A stretch of 64,000 nt of DNA from Streptomyces violens (GCF_000717745.1 NZ_JOBH01000006.1:1-64000), one strand, 5' to 3'; shown: positions 16,078 through 24,787, numbered from the stretch's first letter. Numbers and translations: made by a program. The notes: a model not told the origin generated them from the sequence alone.

Positions 16078-16908
16078 ATGCGTATCGCCCGAATCGCCCA
16101 CGCCGGCGGCACCGCACACGCCGTACTCGACGGGGACACCGCCGAGGTCATCGCCGACCCCTTCGGGGTCGGGGGAGCCGCCGATAGTGCCGCCGGCCGG
16201 GCGCCCGCTCCAGCGGACGGCGCCGCACGCCGGGCGCCCGTCCGCCTCGGTCCCCGCCTGCCCCTCGGCGAGGTCCGCCTGCTCGCCCCCGTCCAGCCGC
16301 GCACGGTCGTCGGCATGGCCCACAACACCGGACCGGCCGACCGCGAACTGCCGCCTCAGGCATTCCTCAAGCCCGCCCGCTCCGCCATCGGCCCGGACGA
16401 GCCGGTGTACCTCCCCGACGGCATCGGCCGCGTCGACGCCGAAGCCGAACTGGCCGTCGTACTGGCCACCTCGCCCGCCGGACACACCCCCGACACCGTG
16501 CTGCGCACCGTCTACGGCTGGACCGTCGCCAACGACCTCACCGCGCGCGATCTGCAACGCAACGACCCGCTGTGGACCTCGGCCAAGGGCCGTCCCGGCT
16601 TCACCCCGCTCGGCCCCTGGATCGAGACCTTCCTCGACGATCCCGACGACACGGAGGTAACGCTCGCCCTCGATGGCGTACCACTGCGGCCCGCCTCGAC
16701 CCGCGAACTCGCCCGCAGCGTGGCGGAGATCCTCTGCTATCTGGGCGGCTTTCTGCCGCTCGGCCCCGGCGACGTCGTCCTCACCGGCGCCCCCGGCGAG
16801 TACGGCCCGCTCCGTCCCGGCGGCCGCGCCGCCGCCACCGTCGCCGGCATCGGGACGCTGACCACTCCCGTCCATGCCGGTCCTGTCCTTGCCGGAGGCC
16901 CCCGTTGA
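16078..16908 (+). CDS. Fumarylacetoacetate hydrolase (FAH) family protein
   Basis: The 276-residue protein contains the FAH metal-binding set: an ExE pair in DAEAELAVV (about residues 121-128), TVANDLTARDLQ and the FLKP motif. C-terminal LGPGDVVLTGAPGEYGPLRPGG matches the family. FAH-fold enzymes hydrolyse or decarboxylate 2,4-dioxo acids; in sugar-acid pathways some cleave 2,4-diketo-3-deoxy acids. It starts seven bases after the MFS gene and its stop overlaps the TTG start of the kinase gene, so the three are cotranslated. The substrate is unknown. The proline- and alanine-rich stretch near residues 34-55 is an unusual insertion. Confidence 0.85.
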   Translation: MRIARIAHAGGTAHAVLDGDTAEVIADPFGVGGAADSAAGRAPAPADGAARRAPVRLGPRLPLGEVRLLAPVQPRTVVGMAHNTGPADRELPPQAFLKPARSAIGPDEPVYLPDGIGRVDAEAELAVVLATSPAGHTPDTVLRTVYGWTVANDLTARDLQRNDPLWTSAKGRPGFTPLGPWIETFLDDPDDTEVTLALDGVPLRPASTRELARSVAEILCYLGGFLPLGPGDVVLTGAPGEYGPLRPGGRAAATVAGIGTLTTPVHAGPVLAGGPR

Positions 16909-17879
16909 CCCCCAGCCCCGCTCCTCCGCCCCGCCTCGACGTGGTGACCTTCGGTGAGGTCATGGGCATGCTCGTCGCCGCCGACGACGGACCGCTGGCC
17001 GACGTCACCCACTACACCCGCTCCCTGGCCGGCGCCGAGATCAACGTCGCCACCGGACTGGTCCGTCTCGGCCACACCGCCGGCTGGGTGGGCCGCGTCG
17101 GCGACGACCCGCTCGGCGCCCACGCCCTCGCCGCCCTGCGCGCCGAAGGCGTGGACACCGCCCAGGTGACCGTGGACCCGGAGGCCCGCACCGGCTTCCA
17201 GCTCAAGAGCCGTGTCACCGAGGGCGACCCGGAGGTGGTGTACTTCCGCAAGCACTCCGCGGGCAGCCGTCTCGCGCCCTCGGAAGCCACCGACGCCTAC
17301 CTACGCGGCGCCCGCCACCTCCATGTGACCGGCATCCCCGCAGCCCTCTCACCCACCGCGCGAGCCTTCACCCACCGCGCCATGGCCACGGCCCGCGACG
17401 CCGGGCTCACCGTCTCCTTCGACCCGAACCTGCGCCCCGCGCTCTGGCCCGACCGCGCCGAAATGGTGCGCACCGTCAACGACCTGGCGGCCCGCGCCGA
17501 CTGGGTACTGCCAGGACTCGGCGAGGGCCGGCTGCTCACCGGGGCACAAGACCCGGCCGACGTGGCCGGCTGGTACCTGGCCCGTGGCGTGCGCCGCGTC
17601 GTCCTGAAGGACGGGGCACGCGGCGCCACACTGTACGACCGCGCGGGCGGGGCGTGGACGCAGCCCGTCCTGCCCGTACGGGCCGTCGACACCGTGGGCG
17701 CGGGCGACGGCTTCGCGGCCGGGCTGATCAGCGCTCATCTGGACGGGCTGGGCCCGCGGCAGGCCCTCGCCCGGGCCGCCGCCGTGGGCGCGCTCGCCAC
17801 GACCAGCCACGGCGACCGGGACGGCCTGCCCACCAGGGCCCGGCTGGAGGAATTCCTCCGCACGCACGCGGCCGCCTGA
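16905..17879 (+). CDS. PfkB-family sugar kinase, 2-keto-3-deoxygluconate kinase-like
   Basis: The 324-residue protein has the PfkB opening VVTFGEVMGMLVAADDGPL, the substrate-binding GGAE-like GAEINVATGLVRLG, and the C-terminal anion-hole motif DTVGAGDGFAAG with catalytic Asp. The GEVMGMLV opening and FDPNLRPALWP segment favour the KDG kinase subgroup, which phosphorylates 2-keto-3-deoxy acids. The TTG start at 16905 overlaps the FAH stop (TTGA) and has GGAGG about seven bases upstream. No KDPG aldolase gene is adjacent, so the fate of the phosphorylated product is open. Confidence 0.87.
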   Translation: MTPSPAPPPRLDVVTFGEVMGMLVAADDGPLADVTHYTRSLAGAEINVATGLVRLGHTAGWVGRVGDDPLGAHALAALRAEGVDTAQVTVDPEARTGFQLKSRVTEGDPEVVYFRKHSAGSRLAPSEATDAYLRGARHLHVTGIPAALSPTARAFTHRAMATARDAGLTVSFDPNLRPALWPDRAEMVRTVNDLAARADWVLPGLGEGRLLTGAQDPADVAGWYLARGVRRVVLKDGARGATLYDRAGGAWTQPVLPVRAVDTVGAGDGFAAGLISAHLDGLGPRQALARAAAVGALATTSHGDRDGLPTRARLEEFLRTHAAA

Positions 17880-17919
17880 CCCACCCCGAACCGACCGAGA
17901 AATACGAGGAGTTGGCCTC

Positions 17920-18546
17920 ATGGCCGTACAGTTGCAGATCGCCCTGGACCGGATGCCCCTGGCACGGGCGGTCCGGCTCACCGAGGCCGTCGCGCCGCAC
18001 GCCGACTGGATCGAGGTCGGCACCTCCCTGATCAAACACTTCGGGATGCGCGCCGTGACCGAGGTGGCCGCGGCCGCCGGGAAGGTTCCCGTACTGGCCG
18101 ATCTCAAGACCGCGGACGACGCGGTGTTCGAGTTCACGCTCGCGTACGACGCGGGCGCTGCCTCCGCGACCGTCCTCGGCGCTGCCGCCGACGCGACCCT
18201 GGACGCCGCCGTACGCGTCGCCGCCGAGCGCGGCGCCGAGACCGTGGTCGATCTGATGCAGACCACCGAGGAGCGGCGCACGGCCCTCGCCGCCCGGCTC
18301 CCGGCCGACGTCGTCCTGGCCGCACACGTCGGTAAGGACGCCCAGCGGGCCGGCGGCAACCCCGCCGACCTGCTCGGGCCCTGGCGGCACGGCCGCCGGG
18401 TCGCCGTCGCGGGCGGCCTGACCGCCGCCGACCTGCCGGCCTTCACAGGGCCCGACGACATCCGTGTCATCGTCGGCTCAGCGGTGACGGCGGCCGCCGA
18501 CCCCGAAGCGGCGGCCCGCGCCCTCGCCGCGGCCGCCGGCCGCTGA
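17920..18546 (+). CDS. HUMPS-family protein: hexulose-6-phosphate synthase-like
   Basis: The 208-residue protein is a single (beta/alpha)8 domain of the orotidine-monophosphate-decarboxylase superfamily. It shows LQIALDRMPL, WIEVGTSLIKHFG and the metal and catalytic motif DLKTADD near residues 60-66. C-terminal VAVAGGLTAADLP and DIRVIVGSAVTAA bind phosphate. Relatives are 3-hexulose-6-phosphate synthase (formaldehyde plus ribulose-5-phosphate) and 3-keto-L-gulonate-6-phosphate decarboxylase. The following SIS-domain gene favours an HPS-PHI pair. The ATG has GAGGAG upstream. Direction and substrate in this sugar-acid operon are not settled by the sequence. Confidence 0.85.
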   Translation: MAVQLQIALDRMPLARAVRLTEAVAPHADWIEVGTSLIKHFGMRAVTEVAAAAGKVPVLADLKTADDAVFEFTLAYDAGAASATVLGAAADATLDAAVRVAAERGAETVVDLMQTTEERRTALAARLPADVVLAAHVGKDAQRAGGNPADLLGPWRHGRRVAVAGGLTAADLPAFTGPDDIRVIVGSAVTAAADPEAAARALAAAAGR

Positions 18547-18576
18547 CCCCCGTACCCCCACGGAAGGAACCACTTC

Positions 18577-19155
18577 ATGCCCGCAAACGACGAACTCCCC
18601 ACCGCAGCAAGCCTCCTGGACACCGTCCAGGCAGAGGTGCGCGGCGTCCTCGCCGCCGTCGACGCCACCTCCCTCGACGCACTCGCCACCGTCCTCCGCC
18701 ACGCCCGCCGTATCTTCGTGGCGGGCGAGGGCCGCTCCGGCTTCATGGCCAAGGCGTTCGCCATGCGGCTGATGCACCTGGGGCTGCCCGTGCACGTCGT
18801 CGGCGAGACCACCACCCCGGCCGTGGCCGCCGGTGACACCGTCGTCGCGGTCTCCGGGTCGGGGACCACGGCCGGCACCGTGCGGGTGGCCGAAGCGGCG
18901 GTCAAGGCCGGCGCCGAGGTGCACGCCGTGACCACCGCGCCGGACTCCCCGCTCGGCGCCCTGGCCGCCTCCGTCCTGCTGCTGCCCGCGGCGACCAAGT
19001 ACCGGCGGCCCGGCGAAGCGCCCAGCGTCCAGCCGCTGTCCAGCCTCTTCGACCAGGCCACCCACGTCACCCTGGACGTCGTGGCGCTCCGCCTCGCGAA
19101 CCTCCTGGAGGTCGACAACGCACGCGCCCGCACGGCACACGCCAACACGGAGTGA
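18577..19155 (+). CDS. SIS-domain sugar isomerase: 6-phospho-3-hexuloisomerase-like
   Basis: The 192-residue protein is a single SIS domain, the usual length of 6-phospho-3-hexuloisomerase (PHI). Motifs include RRIFVAGEGRSGFMAKAFAM (nucleotide-like sugar-phosphate loop), DTVVAVSGSGTTAGTVRVAE and PLSSLFDQATHVTLDVVAL. PHI interconverts 3-hexulose-6-phosphate and fructose-6-phosphate and is normally paired with HPS, as here 30 bases upstream. GGAAGGA lies nine bases before the ATG. It is the last gene of the operon and converges on the aldo/keto reductase gene. Confidence 0.87.
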   Translation: MPANDELPTAASLLDTVQAEVRGVLAAVDATSLDALATVLRHARRIFVAGEGRSGFMAKAFAMRLMHLGLPVHVVGETTTPAVAAGDTVVAVSGSGTTAGTVRVAEAAVKAGAEVHAVTTAPDSPLGALAASVLLLPAATKYRRPGEAPSVQPLSSLFDQATHVTLDVVALRLANLLEVDNARARTAHANTE

Positions 19156-19178
19156 AAGCCCGGCGTGGGGGGCTCCGG

Positions 19179-20177
19179 TCAGTTGCCCGTCTGGTAACCC
19201 GCGGTCAGCTGCGGGTCGCGGGTGGCGACCGGCGCCAGGATCTCCTCCATGGCCTTGAGCACCTCCGGCTCCAGCGTCACGCCGGCGGCCTTGACGTTCT
19301 CCGTGACCTGCTCGGGCCGCGAGGCGCCGATGATGGCGGCGGAGACGTTGGGGTTCTGCAGGACCCAGGCCACCGCGAGCTGGGCGAGCGAGAGGCCGGC
19401 CTGTTCCGCGAGCGGCTTGAGCTGCTGGACGCGCTCCAGCACCTCGTCCCGCAGCCAGCGCGCGACGAAGGTGGCGCCGCCCTTCTCGTCCGTGGCGCGC
19501 GTCCCGGCCGGCAGCGCCGCGCCCGGGAGGTACTTGCCGGTCAGCACGCCCTGGGCGATCGGAGACCAGACGATCTGGCCGATGCCCAGCTCCTCACTGG
19601 CCGGCACCACCTCGTCCTCGATCACCCGCCACAGCGCGGAGTACTGCGGCTGGTTGGAGATCAGTGGGATGTGCAGCTCACGGGCGAGGGCGTGGCCCGC
19701 GCGGAGCTGGTCGGCGGTCCACTCGGACACGCCGATGTAGTGCGCCTTGCCGGACCGGACCACGTCGGCGAACGCCTCCATGGTCTCCTCCAGCGGAGTG
19801 CTGTGGTCGTAGCGGTGGGCCTGGTACAGGTCGACGTAGTCGGTCCGCAGACGGCGCAGCGACCCCTCGATCGACTCCATGATGTGCTTGCGGCCCAGGC
19901 CCCGGTCGTTGCGGCCGGTGCCGGTCGGGAAGTAGACCTTGGTGAAGATCTCCAGTCCCTCGCGCCGCTCTCCCTGGAGCGCCGCGCCGAGCACGGACTC
20001 GGCGCGGGTCTCGGCGTAGACGTCGGCGGTGTCGAAGGTGGTGATGCCCGCGTCCAACGCGGCACGGATGCAGGCGGTGGCCGCGTCCTGCTCGACCTGC
20101 GAGCCGTGCGTGAGCCAGTTGCCGTACGCGATCTCGCTGATGGTCAGGCCACTGCGGCCCAGGCGGCGGTACTCCAC
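19179..20177 (-). CDS. Aldo/keto reductase (potassium-channel beta-subunit-like subgroup)
   Basis: The 332-residue (beta/alpha)8 NADPH oxidoreductase opens YRRLGRSGLTISEIAYGNWL. It shows the catalytic aspartate and tyrosine in TTFDTADVYAETRAE, lysine in LEIFTKVYFPT, and histidine in YVDLYQAHRYDHSTPLEE, completing the AKR tetrad. The C-terminal SAAIIGASRPEQVTENV binds the cofactor. It reduces aldehydes or ketones; the physiological substrate is unknown. The start is GTG 20177 with GGAG upstream; the longer open frame to 20588 has no family similarity. Confidence 0.88.
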   Translation of the reverse strand: MEYRRLGRSGLTISEIAYGNWLTHGSQVEQDAATACIRAALDAGITTFDTADVYAETRAESVLGAALQGERREGLEIFTKVYFPTGTGRNDRGLGRKHIMESIEGSLRRLRTDYVDLYQAHRYDHSTPLEETMEAFADVVRSGKAHYIGVSEWTADQLRAGHALARELHIPLISNQPQYSALWRVIEDEVVPASEELGIGQIVWSPIAQGVLTGKYLPGAALPAGTRATDEKGGATFVARWLRDEVLERVQQLKPLAEQAGLSLAQLAVAWVLQNPNVSAAIIGASRPEQVTENVKAAGVTLEPEVLKAMEEILAPVATRDPQLTAGYQTGN

Positions 20178-20388
20178 GGTGTCAGCTCTCCTCAGTAGGA
20201 CTTCTGCCTCTCCAGCACCATCCTGCCCCGTGGATGCATGACTCCGGTGGCGTGGGTACTCGGCGGAACGATCCCGGGGCAGGCGCGTGGCGCGCCGGTC
20301 TTCACGCGTGTCTGTGATGACTCGGGCGGCCGTCGCACGGTAGAAGGACGGGTAACCGGGCCCCCGCCGCCAATACGAAGGAGGTCCC

Positions 20389-21690
20389 TTGAGTAGGAAG
20401 AATATCTTTGTCGTCGGTCTGGACGAGGGAAATCTGCCCGAGCTGGAGGCCATCCCCAACGCCGCGGAATACGAATTCCACGGTCTGCTCACCGCCGAGG
20501 AACTGCAGGTGGGGGAGGTGTCCGTGCCGCACCTCCTGGAAAAGGCGTACGGCATCCTGGACGCTTTCGAAGGCAGCATCGACGCCATCGTGACCTACTG
20601 GGACTTCCCCGCGAGCACCCTCGTACCGATCCTGGGAGAGCGGTACGGAACGCGCCACACCAGCCTGGAATCCATCGTCAAGTGCGAACACAAATACTGG
20701 AGCCGGCTGGAACAGCAGAAGGTCATCGACGAACACCCGCGCTTCGGCATGGTGGATCTCTCCGCCGAGCACCCGGAACCGCCCGAGGGCGTGCGCTTTC
20801 CGATGTGGCTCAAGCCCGCCCTGTCGTATTCCTCGGAACTCGCCTACGGCGTGCAGGACGAGAAGGAGTTCCAGGAGGCCGTGGCGAACATCCGGCAGGG
20901 CATCAGCCGGGTCGGGCGCCCCTTCGAATACATCATGGAGCAGCTGGAGCTGCCCCCGGAAATGGCCGGGGTGGGCGGTCAGGTATGCCTCGCCGAAGAG
21001 GCGATCGCCGGAATTCAGGTGGCCGTGGAAGGCTATGTCCTCAACGGTGAGGTCACCGTTTACGGCACGCTGGACTCCATCAATTACCCCGACAGCTCCA
21101 GCTTCCTGCGCCACCAGTACCCCTCCACCCTGCCGCCGGACGTCGTGCGGCGGCTGCGCACCGCCAGCGAGCGGGTGATGCGCCAGATCGGCATGGAAGC
21201 GGCGACCTTCAGCATCGAATTCTTCTACGACCCGCACACCGACCGGATCAACCTGCTGGAGATCAACCCCCGGCACTCGCAGTCGCACGCGCAGATCTTC
21301 CACTACGTCGAAGGCGTGCCGAACCACCACATCATGGTCGCCCTGGCCCTCGGCAAGGACCCGCGGCTGACGTACGGCACGGGCCCCTACAGCATGGGCG
21401 CCAAGTGGTACTACCGCTGGTTCACCGACGCGGTGGTGAAGGACGTGCCCTCCGACGCGGACATCGAGCGCATAGAGCAGGAGATCCCCGGCGTCCGCAT
21501 CGACATGGTGCCGGAACCGGGCAAGCGCCTCTCCGACAGCCCGCAGCAGGACAGCTACAGCTGCGAACTGGCGCACATCTTCACCGGCGCCGACAGCGTG
21601 GAGGAGATGACGGAGAAGTACGACCGCTGCGTGGCGGCCCTGAACCGCCACTTCGAGGGCGCCCCGCCGCCGGACGGCACCGGACGCTGA
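20389..21690 (+). CDS. ATP-grasp domain ligase of unknown substrate
   Basis: The 433-residue protein starts with a Rossmann-like pre-ATP-grasp segment (KNIFVVGLDEGNLPELEAIP), followed by KYWSRLEQQKVIDEHPRFG and ATP-grasp elements: MWLKPALSYSSELAYGV, then the metal-binding FSIEFFYDPHTDRINLLEIN and PRHSQSHA. Such enzymes join a carboxylate to an amine or thiol via an acyl phosphate. The TTG start has an excellent AAGGAGG site. It is followed 61 bases later by a CocE-type hydrolase gene on the same strand, so the two may make and cleave, or tailor, an amide. Specific function unknown. Confidence 0.8.
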   Translation: MSRKNIFVVGLDEGNLPELEAIPNAAEYEFHGLLTAEELQVGEVSVPHLLEKAYGILDAFEGSIDAIVTYWDFPASTLVPILGERYGTRHTSLESIVKCEHKYWSRLEQQKVIDEHPRFGMVDLSAEHPEPPEGVRFPMWLKPALSYSSELAYGVQDEKEFQEAVANIRQGISRVGRPFEYIMEQLELPPEMAGVGGQVCLAEEAIAGIQVAVEGYVLNGEVTVYGTLDSINYPDSSSFLRHQYPSTLPPDVVRRLRTASERVMRQIGMEAATFSIEFFYDPHTDRINLLEINPRHSQSHAQIFHYVEGVPNHHIMVALALGKDPRLTYGTGPYSMGAKWYYRWFTDAVVKDVPSDADIERIEQEIPGVRIDMVPEPGKRLSDSPQQDSYSCELAHIFTGADSVEEMTEKYDRCVAALNRHFEGAPPPDGTGR

Positions 21691-21751
21691 CCGCCGGCCC
21701 GCCGGCGAGGCGGGCGAACCCCGGCACCCAGGAAAGGAGCACGGCAGCCGC

Positions 21752-23803
21752 ATGCAGTACGTGAGCGACCTGCCCTACGCGACGAAGGAAGAGGACCACG
21801 TCGCGATCCCCATGCCCGACGGCACCCGGCTCTCCGCGCACATCTGGCGCCCCGTCACCTCCGACGGAGAACCGGTACCGGCGATCCTGGAGTACATCCC
21901 GTACCGCAAACGGGACCTCACCTCCGTGCGTGACTCGATCCACCACCCCTACCTGGCCGGCCACGGCTACGCCTGCGTCCGCGTCGACCTGCGCGGCACT
22001 GGCGACTCCGAAGGGGTCCTGCTGGACGAGTACCTGGAACAGGAACAGGCCGACGCCGAAGAGGTACTGGCCTGGCTCGCCGCCCAGCCCTGGTGCGACG
22101 GGAACACCGGCATGATGGGCATCTCCTGGGGCGCCTTCGCGGCGCTCCAGGTCGCCGCCCGGCAGCCGGCGAGTCTGCGTGCCATCGTCATCGCGTCCTT
22201 CACCGACGACCGCTACTCCGACGACATGCACTACATGGGCGGCACGCTGCTCTCGGACAACCTCGCCGAGGCCGGCACCATGTTCGCCTACGCCACCTGC
22301 CCGCCCGACCCCGAAGTCGTCGGCGAGCGCTGGCGCGACATGTGGCACGAACGGATGGAGGCCAGCCGCCCCTGGGCCCTGGAATGGCTGCGCCACCAGC
22401 GCCGCGACGACTACTGGCGGCACGCCTCGGTCTGCGAGAACTACGACGCCGTACAAGTCCCCGTACTGGCCTCCAGCGGCTGGGCGGACGGCTACTCCAA
22501 CGCCGTGTGCCGGCTGCTGAGCAACCTCGACGTGCCGCGCAAGGGACTCATCGGCCCCTGGTCGCACAAGTTCCCGCACCTCGGCGAGCCCGGCCCCGCC
22601 ATCGGCTACCTCCAGGAAGTCGTGCGCTGGTGGGACCACTGGCTCAAGGGCGTCGACAACGGCGCCATGGACGGGCCCATGCTGTGCACCTGGATGCAGG
22701 ACAGCATGCCGCCCTCCACTTCCTACGAGGAGCGGCCGGGCCGCTGGGTCGGCGAGCCCACCTGGCCCTCGCCGCGCATCAAGCCGAGCGTGCATCCCCT
22801 CAGCCGGCACCGCATCGGACCGGCGCGGACGGAGGACGCGGGGGAGCAGGACGACGACGCGGCCAGAGGTGAGGCGCTGACCGTCGAATCCCCGCTGTCC
22901 GTAGGCCAGTTCGCCGGCAAATGGGCCTCCTACAACGCGCCGCCCGACCTGCCGTACGACCAGCGTGAGGAGGACGGCGGCTCGCTCGTCTTCGACAGCC
23001 CTCCGCTCACCGAACGCCTGGAGCTCATGGGCACCGCCACCGTGGAACTGGAGGTCTCCGTCTCCGAGCCCGTCGCCATGGTCGCCGCCCGGCTCTCCGA
23101 CGTCGCCCCCGACGGCGGCGCCACCCGCGTGACGTACGGCCTGCTCAACCTCACCCGGCGGGACGGCACCGGCGTACCGCAGCCCCTCGAACCGGGCCGC
23201 CGCTACCGCGCCACCGTCCAGCTCAACTGCACCGCCCAGTCGTTCCCGGCCGGCCACCGCGTCCGCCTCTCGCTCTCCACCTCCTACTGGCCGCTGGCCT
23301 GGCCGCCGCCGCGCCCGGTCCGGCTGAGCGTCTACGAGGGGACCAGCACCCTCGTCCTCCCGGTCCGCCCCAACGACGTACCCGACGACGTGCCCGACCC
23401 CGCCTTCGGCGAACCCGAGGGCACCGAGCCGGTCCCCGCCACCCAGCTGCTGCCCAAGGAACAGCGCTGGGACGTCAAACGCGACCTGGTCGACTACCAC
23501 AACGAGCTGGAGATCGTGAAGGACGCCGGGCTGGTGCGGTACGAACAGCCCGGGATCGACGTCGGCCGCCGCGCGTACGAGCGGTACACCTCCGTCGCCG
23601 ACGACTTCACCTCCGTACGCGGCGAATCGACCTGGACCATGCGCTTCCGGCGCGGCGACTGGGACGTGCACGTCGTCACCCACACCACCCTGTGGTCCAG
23701 CGAGGACTGCTTCTGCATCGACGCCACCCTCGACGGCTACGAAAGCGACCGCCGGGTCTTCTCCCGCACCTGGAACGAGACCCTCCCGCGCGACTCGCTG
23801 TGA
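21752..23803 (+). CDS. CocE/NonD family alpha/beta-hydrolase (X-Pro dipeptidyl-peptidase-like)
   Basis: The 683-residue protein has the CocE layout: an N-terminal hydrolase core with PYRKRDLT, YACVRVDLRGTGDSEG and nucleophile elbow MGISWGAFAAL, a helical cap, and a C-terminal jelly-roll (from about residue 390, LELMGTATVELEVSVSEPV and PAGHRVRLSLSTSYWPLAWP). Family members hydrolyse esters or N-terminal dipeptides; no signal peptide is visible. The final 100 residues (DVKRDLVDYHNELEIVKD onward) extend past the usual jelly-roll. It follows the ATP-grasp gene and may share its transcript. Confidence 0.85.
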   Translation: MQYVSDLPYATKEEDHVAIPMPDGTRLSAHIWRPVTSDGEPVPAILEYIPYRKRDLTSVRDSIHHPYLAGHGYACVRVDLRGTGDSEGVLLDEYLEQEQADAEEVLAWLAAQPWCDGNTGMMGISWGAFAALQVAARQPASLRAIVIASFTDDRYSDDMHYMGGTLLSDNLAEAGTMFAYATCPPDPEVVGERWRDMWHERMEASRPWALEWLRHQRRDDYWRHASVCENYDAVQVPVLASSGWADGYSNAVCRLLSNLDVPRKGLIGPWSHKFPHLGEPGPAIGYLQEVVRWWDHWLKGVDNGAMDGPMLCTWMQDSMPPSTSYEERPGRWVGEPTWPSPRIKPSVHPLSRHRIGPARTEDAGEQDDDAARGEALTVESPLSVGQFAGKWASYNAPPDLPYDQREEDGGSLVFDSPPLTERLELMGTATVELEVSVSEPVAMVAARLSDVAPDGGATRVTYGLLNLTRRDGTGVPQPLEPGRRYRATVQLNCTAQSFPAGHRVRLSLSTSYWPLAWPPPRPVRLSVYEGTSTLVLPVRPNDVPDDVPDPAFGEPEGTEPVPATQLLPKEQRWDVKRDLVDYHNELEIVKDAGLVRYEQPGIDVGRRAYERYTSVADDFTSVRGESTWTMRFRRGDWDVHVVTHTTLWSSEDCFCIDATLDGYESDRRVFSRTWNETLPRDSL

Positions 23804-23804
23804 C

Positions 23805-23824
23805 ACGGGGTACCACGGGGTACC
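23805..23824. repeat. Two tandem 10-bp repeats before the Mrp operon
   Basis: ACGGGGTACC occurs twice without a gap, each copy holding the palindrome GGTACC. The pair lies 30 bases before the first Mrp gene and just after the CocE stop codon, a position suited to a regulator site, though it may be incidental. Confidence 0.4.
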
Positions 23825-23854
23825 CGTCCCGCGCGTCGGCGGAAAGGGGCGGGC

Positions 23855-24055
23855 ATGCGGTGTTTTGATGGGCGAATGGCGTGGGGCCGGGTGAGCGGTG
23901 TGGTCGAGGTGGCCGTGTGGTGGGCGGTGCTGTTCGCCCTCTGGCTGTTCCTGATCAGCACGGTCGACGCCCTCGAAATCCTCGTGGGCGGCTTGGTCTC
24001 CCTGGTCGGCGCGGCCACCGCCGCGGCCGCGCGCCGGGCGGTGACCGACCGGTGA
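23855..24055 (+). CDS. Mrp antiporter-associated small membrane protein (MnhE-like, short)
   Basis: The 66-residue protein has two hydrophobic spans, VAVWWAVLFALWLFLISTVD and ILVGGLVSLVGAATAAAARR, matching the first part of Mrp subunit E, which is normally about 160 residues. The cytoplasmic domain of MrpE is absent. The position, first in an operon of antiporter subunits, supports the assignment more than the sequence does. AAGGGG precedes ATG 23855; ATG 23876 is an alternative. Its stop overlaps the GTG of the next gene (GTGA). Confidence 0.6.
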   Translation: MRCFDGRMAWGRVSGVVEVAVWWAVLFALWLFLISTVDALEILVGGLVSLVGAATAAAARRAVTDR

Positions 24056-24510
24056 ACGCCTGGCTGGTGGCCGCCGCCGTCCTGATGGTGGCCGGCCTCG
24101 GCCCGGTCCTGTGGTGCGTGGCCACCGGGCCGCTCCGCCGCCGCGTCGCCGCCCAGAACACCGGCACGCTGCTGGTCTGCCTTGTCCTGCTGCTGCTCGC
24201 CCGGGGCTACGCTCGCCCGCCGTACACCGACGTGGCCCTGGTCGTCGCCCTCCTCGGCCCGGTCGGCACCCTCGTGTATGCCCGGCTCCTCGGGCCCGAG
24301 ATGGGCGACGACCCGCAGCAGGGACCGCTCACCAAAGCCTTCGCGGTGCTCGCCACCGCGGCCGTCGTCCTGCCGCTGTGCGTCGCCGAGGGCCCCGGCC
24401 GCTCCCTGGTCAAACTCCTCCTCATCGGTGCGATCCTGGTCGGCGGCAATGTGATCTCCTCCCAAGCGCTGGCCGGCGCCCGTCCGAAGGAGGCGGACGA
24501 CCATGGCTGA
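24052..24510 (+). CDS. Fused Mrp antiporter subunits F and G (MnhF-MnhG-like)
   Basis: The 152-residue protein joins two small subunits. Residues 1-85 resemble MrpF, with GPLRRRVAAQNTGTLLVCLV and YTDVALVVALLGPVGTLVYA, the latter close to the FYLDVALVLALLGFVGT signature of MrpF. Residues 95-150 (LTKAFAVLATAAVVLPLCVA then LLIGAILVGGNVISSQALAG) resemble the C-terminal half of MrpG. Six or so membrane spans are expected. In most bacteria F and G are separate genes. The start overlaps the preceding stop codon. Confidence 0.65.
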   Translation: MNAWLVAAAVLMVAGLGPVLWCVATGPLRRRVAAQNTGTLLVCLVLLLLARGYARPPYTDVALVVALLGPVGTLVYARLLGPEMGDDPQQGPLTKAFAVLATAAVVLPLCVAEGPGRSLVKLLLIGAILVGGNVISSQALAGARPKEADDHG

Positions 24511-24787
24511 CGTACTGATCGCCCTCGCGCTGCTGCTGGTCGCCGCCACCGCCACCGCCGCCGTCGCGGTCCGCGACCCGGCCCGCCAGGCCCTGGTCCT
24601 CTCCGTCCTCGGCCTCACCCTCACCCTGCTCTTCACCGTCCTGCAGGCCCCTGACGTCGCCCTCTCCCAGCTCGCCGTCGGATCGGCGCTGACGCCCCTG
24701 CTGATCCTGCTGTCCGTACGCAAGGCCCGCCGCCGCTCCCTCGACCAGGTACGCGCGGAAAAGGAAGCGGAGGAGGGCGGCACATGA
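24503..24787 (+). CDS. MbhD-type (DUF4040) antiporter subunit
   Basis: The 94-residue protein has three hydrophobic spans. LSVLGLTLTLLFTVLQAPDV and ALSQLAVGSALTPLLILLSV match the DUF4040/MbhD domain, which forms the C-terminal part of MrpA in full Mrp complexes and is a separate subunit in membrane-bound hydrogenases. It overlaps the upstream gene by eight bases and the downstream gene by four, so translation is tightly coupled. The acidic/basic C-terminal tail is cytoplasmic. Confidence 0.8.
   Translation: MADVLIALALLLVAATATAAVAVRDPARQALVLSVLGLTLTLLFTVLQAPDVALSQLAVGSALTPLLILLSVRKARRRSLDQVRAEKEAEEGGT

Noticed and set aside
21581..23806. A 741-codon minus-strand frame opposite the CocE gene
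   Set aside because: Antisense shadow of a gene with catalytic motifs and normal codon bias on the plus strand.
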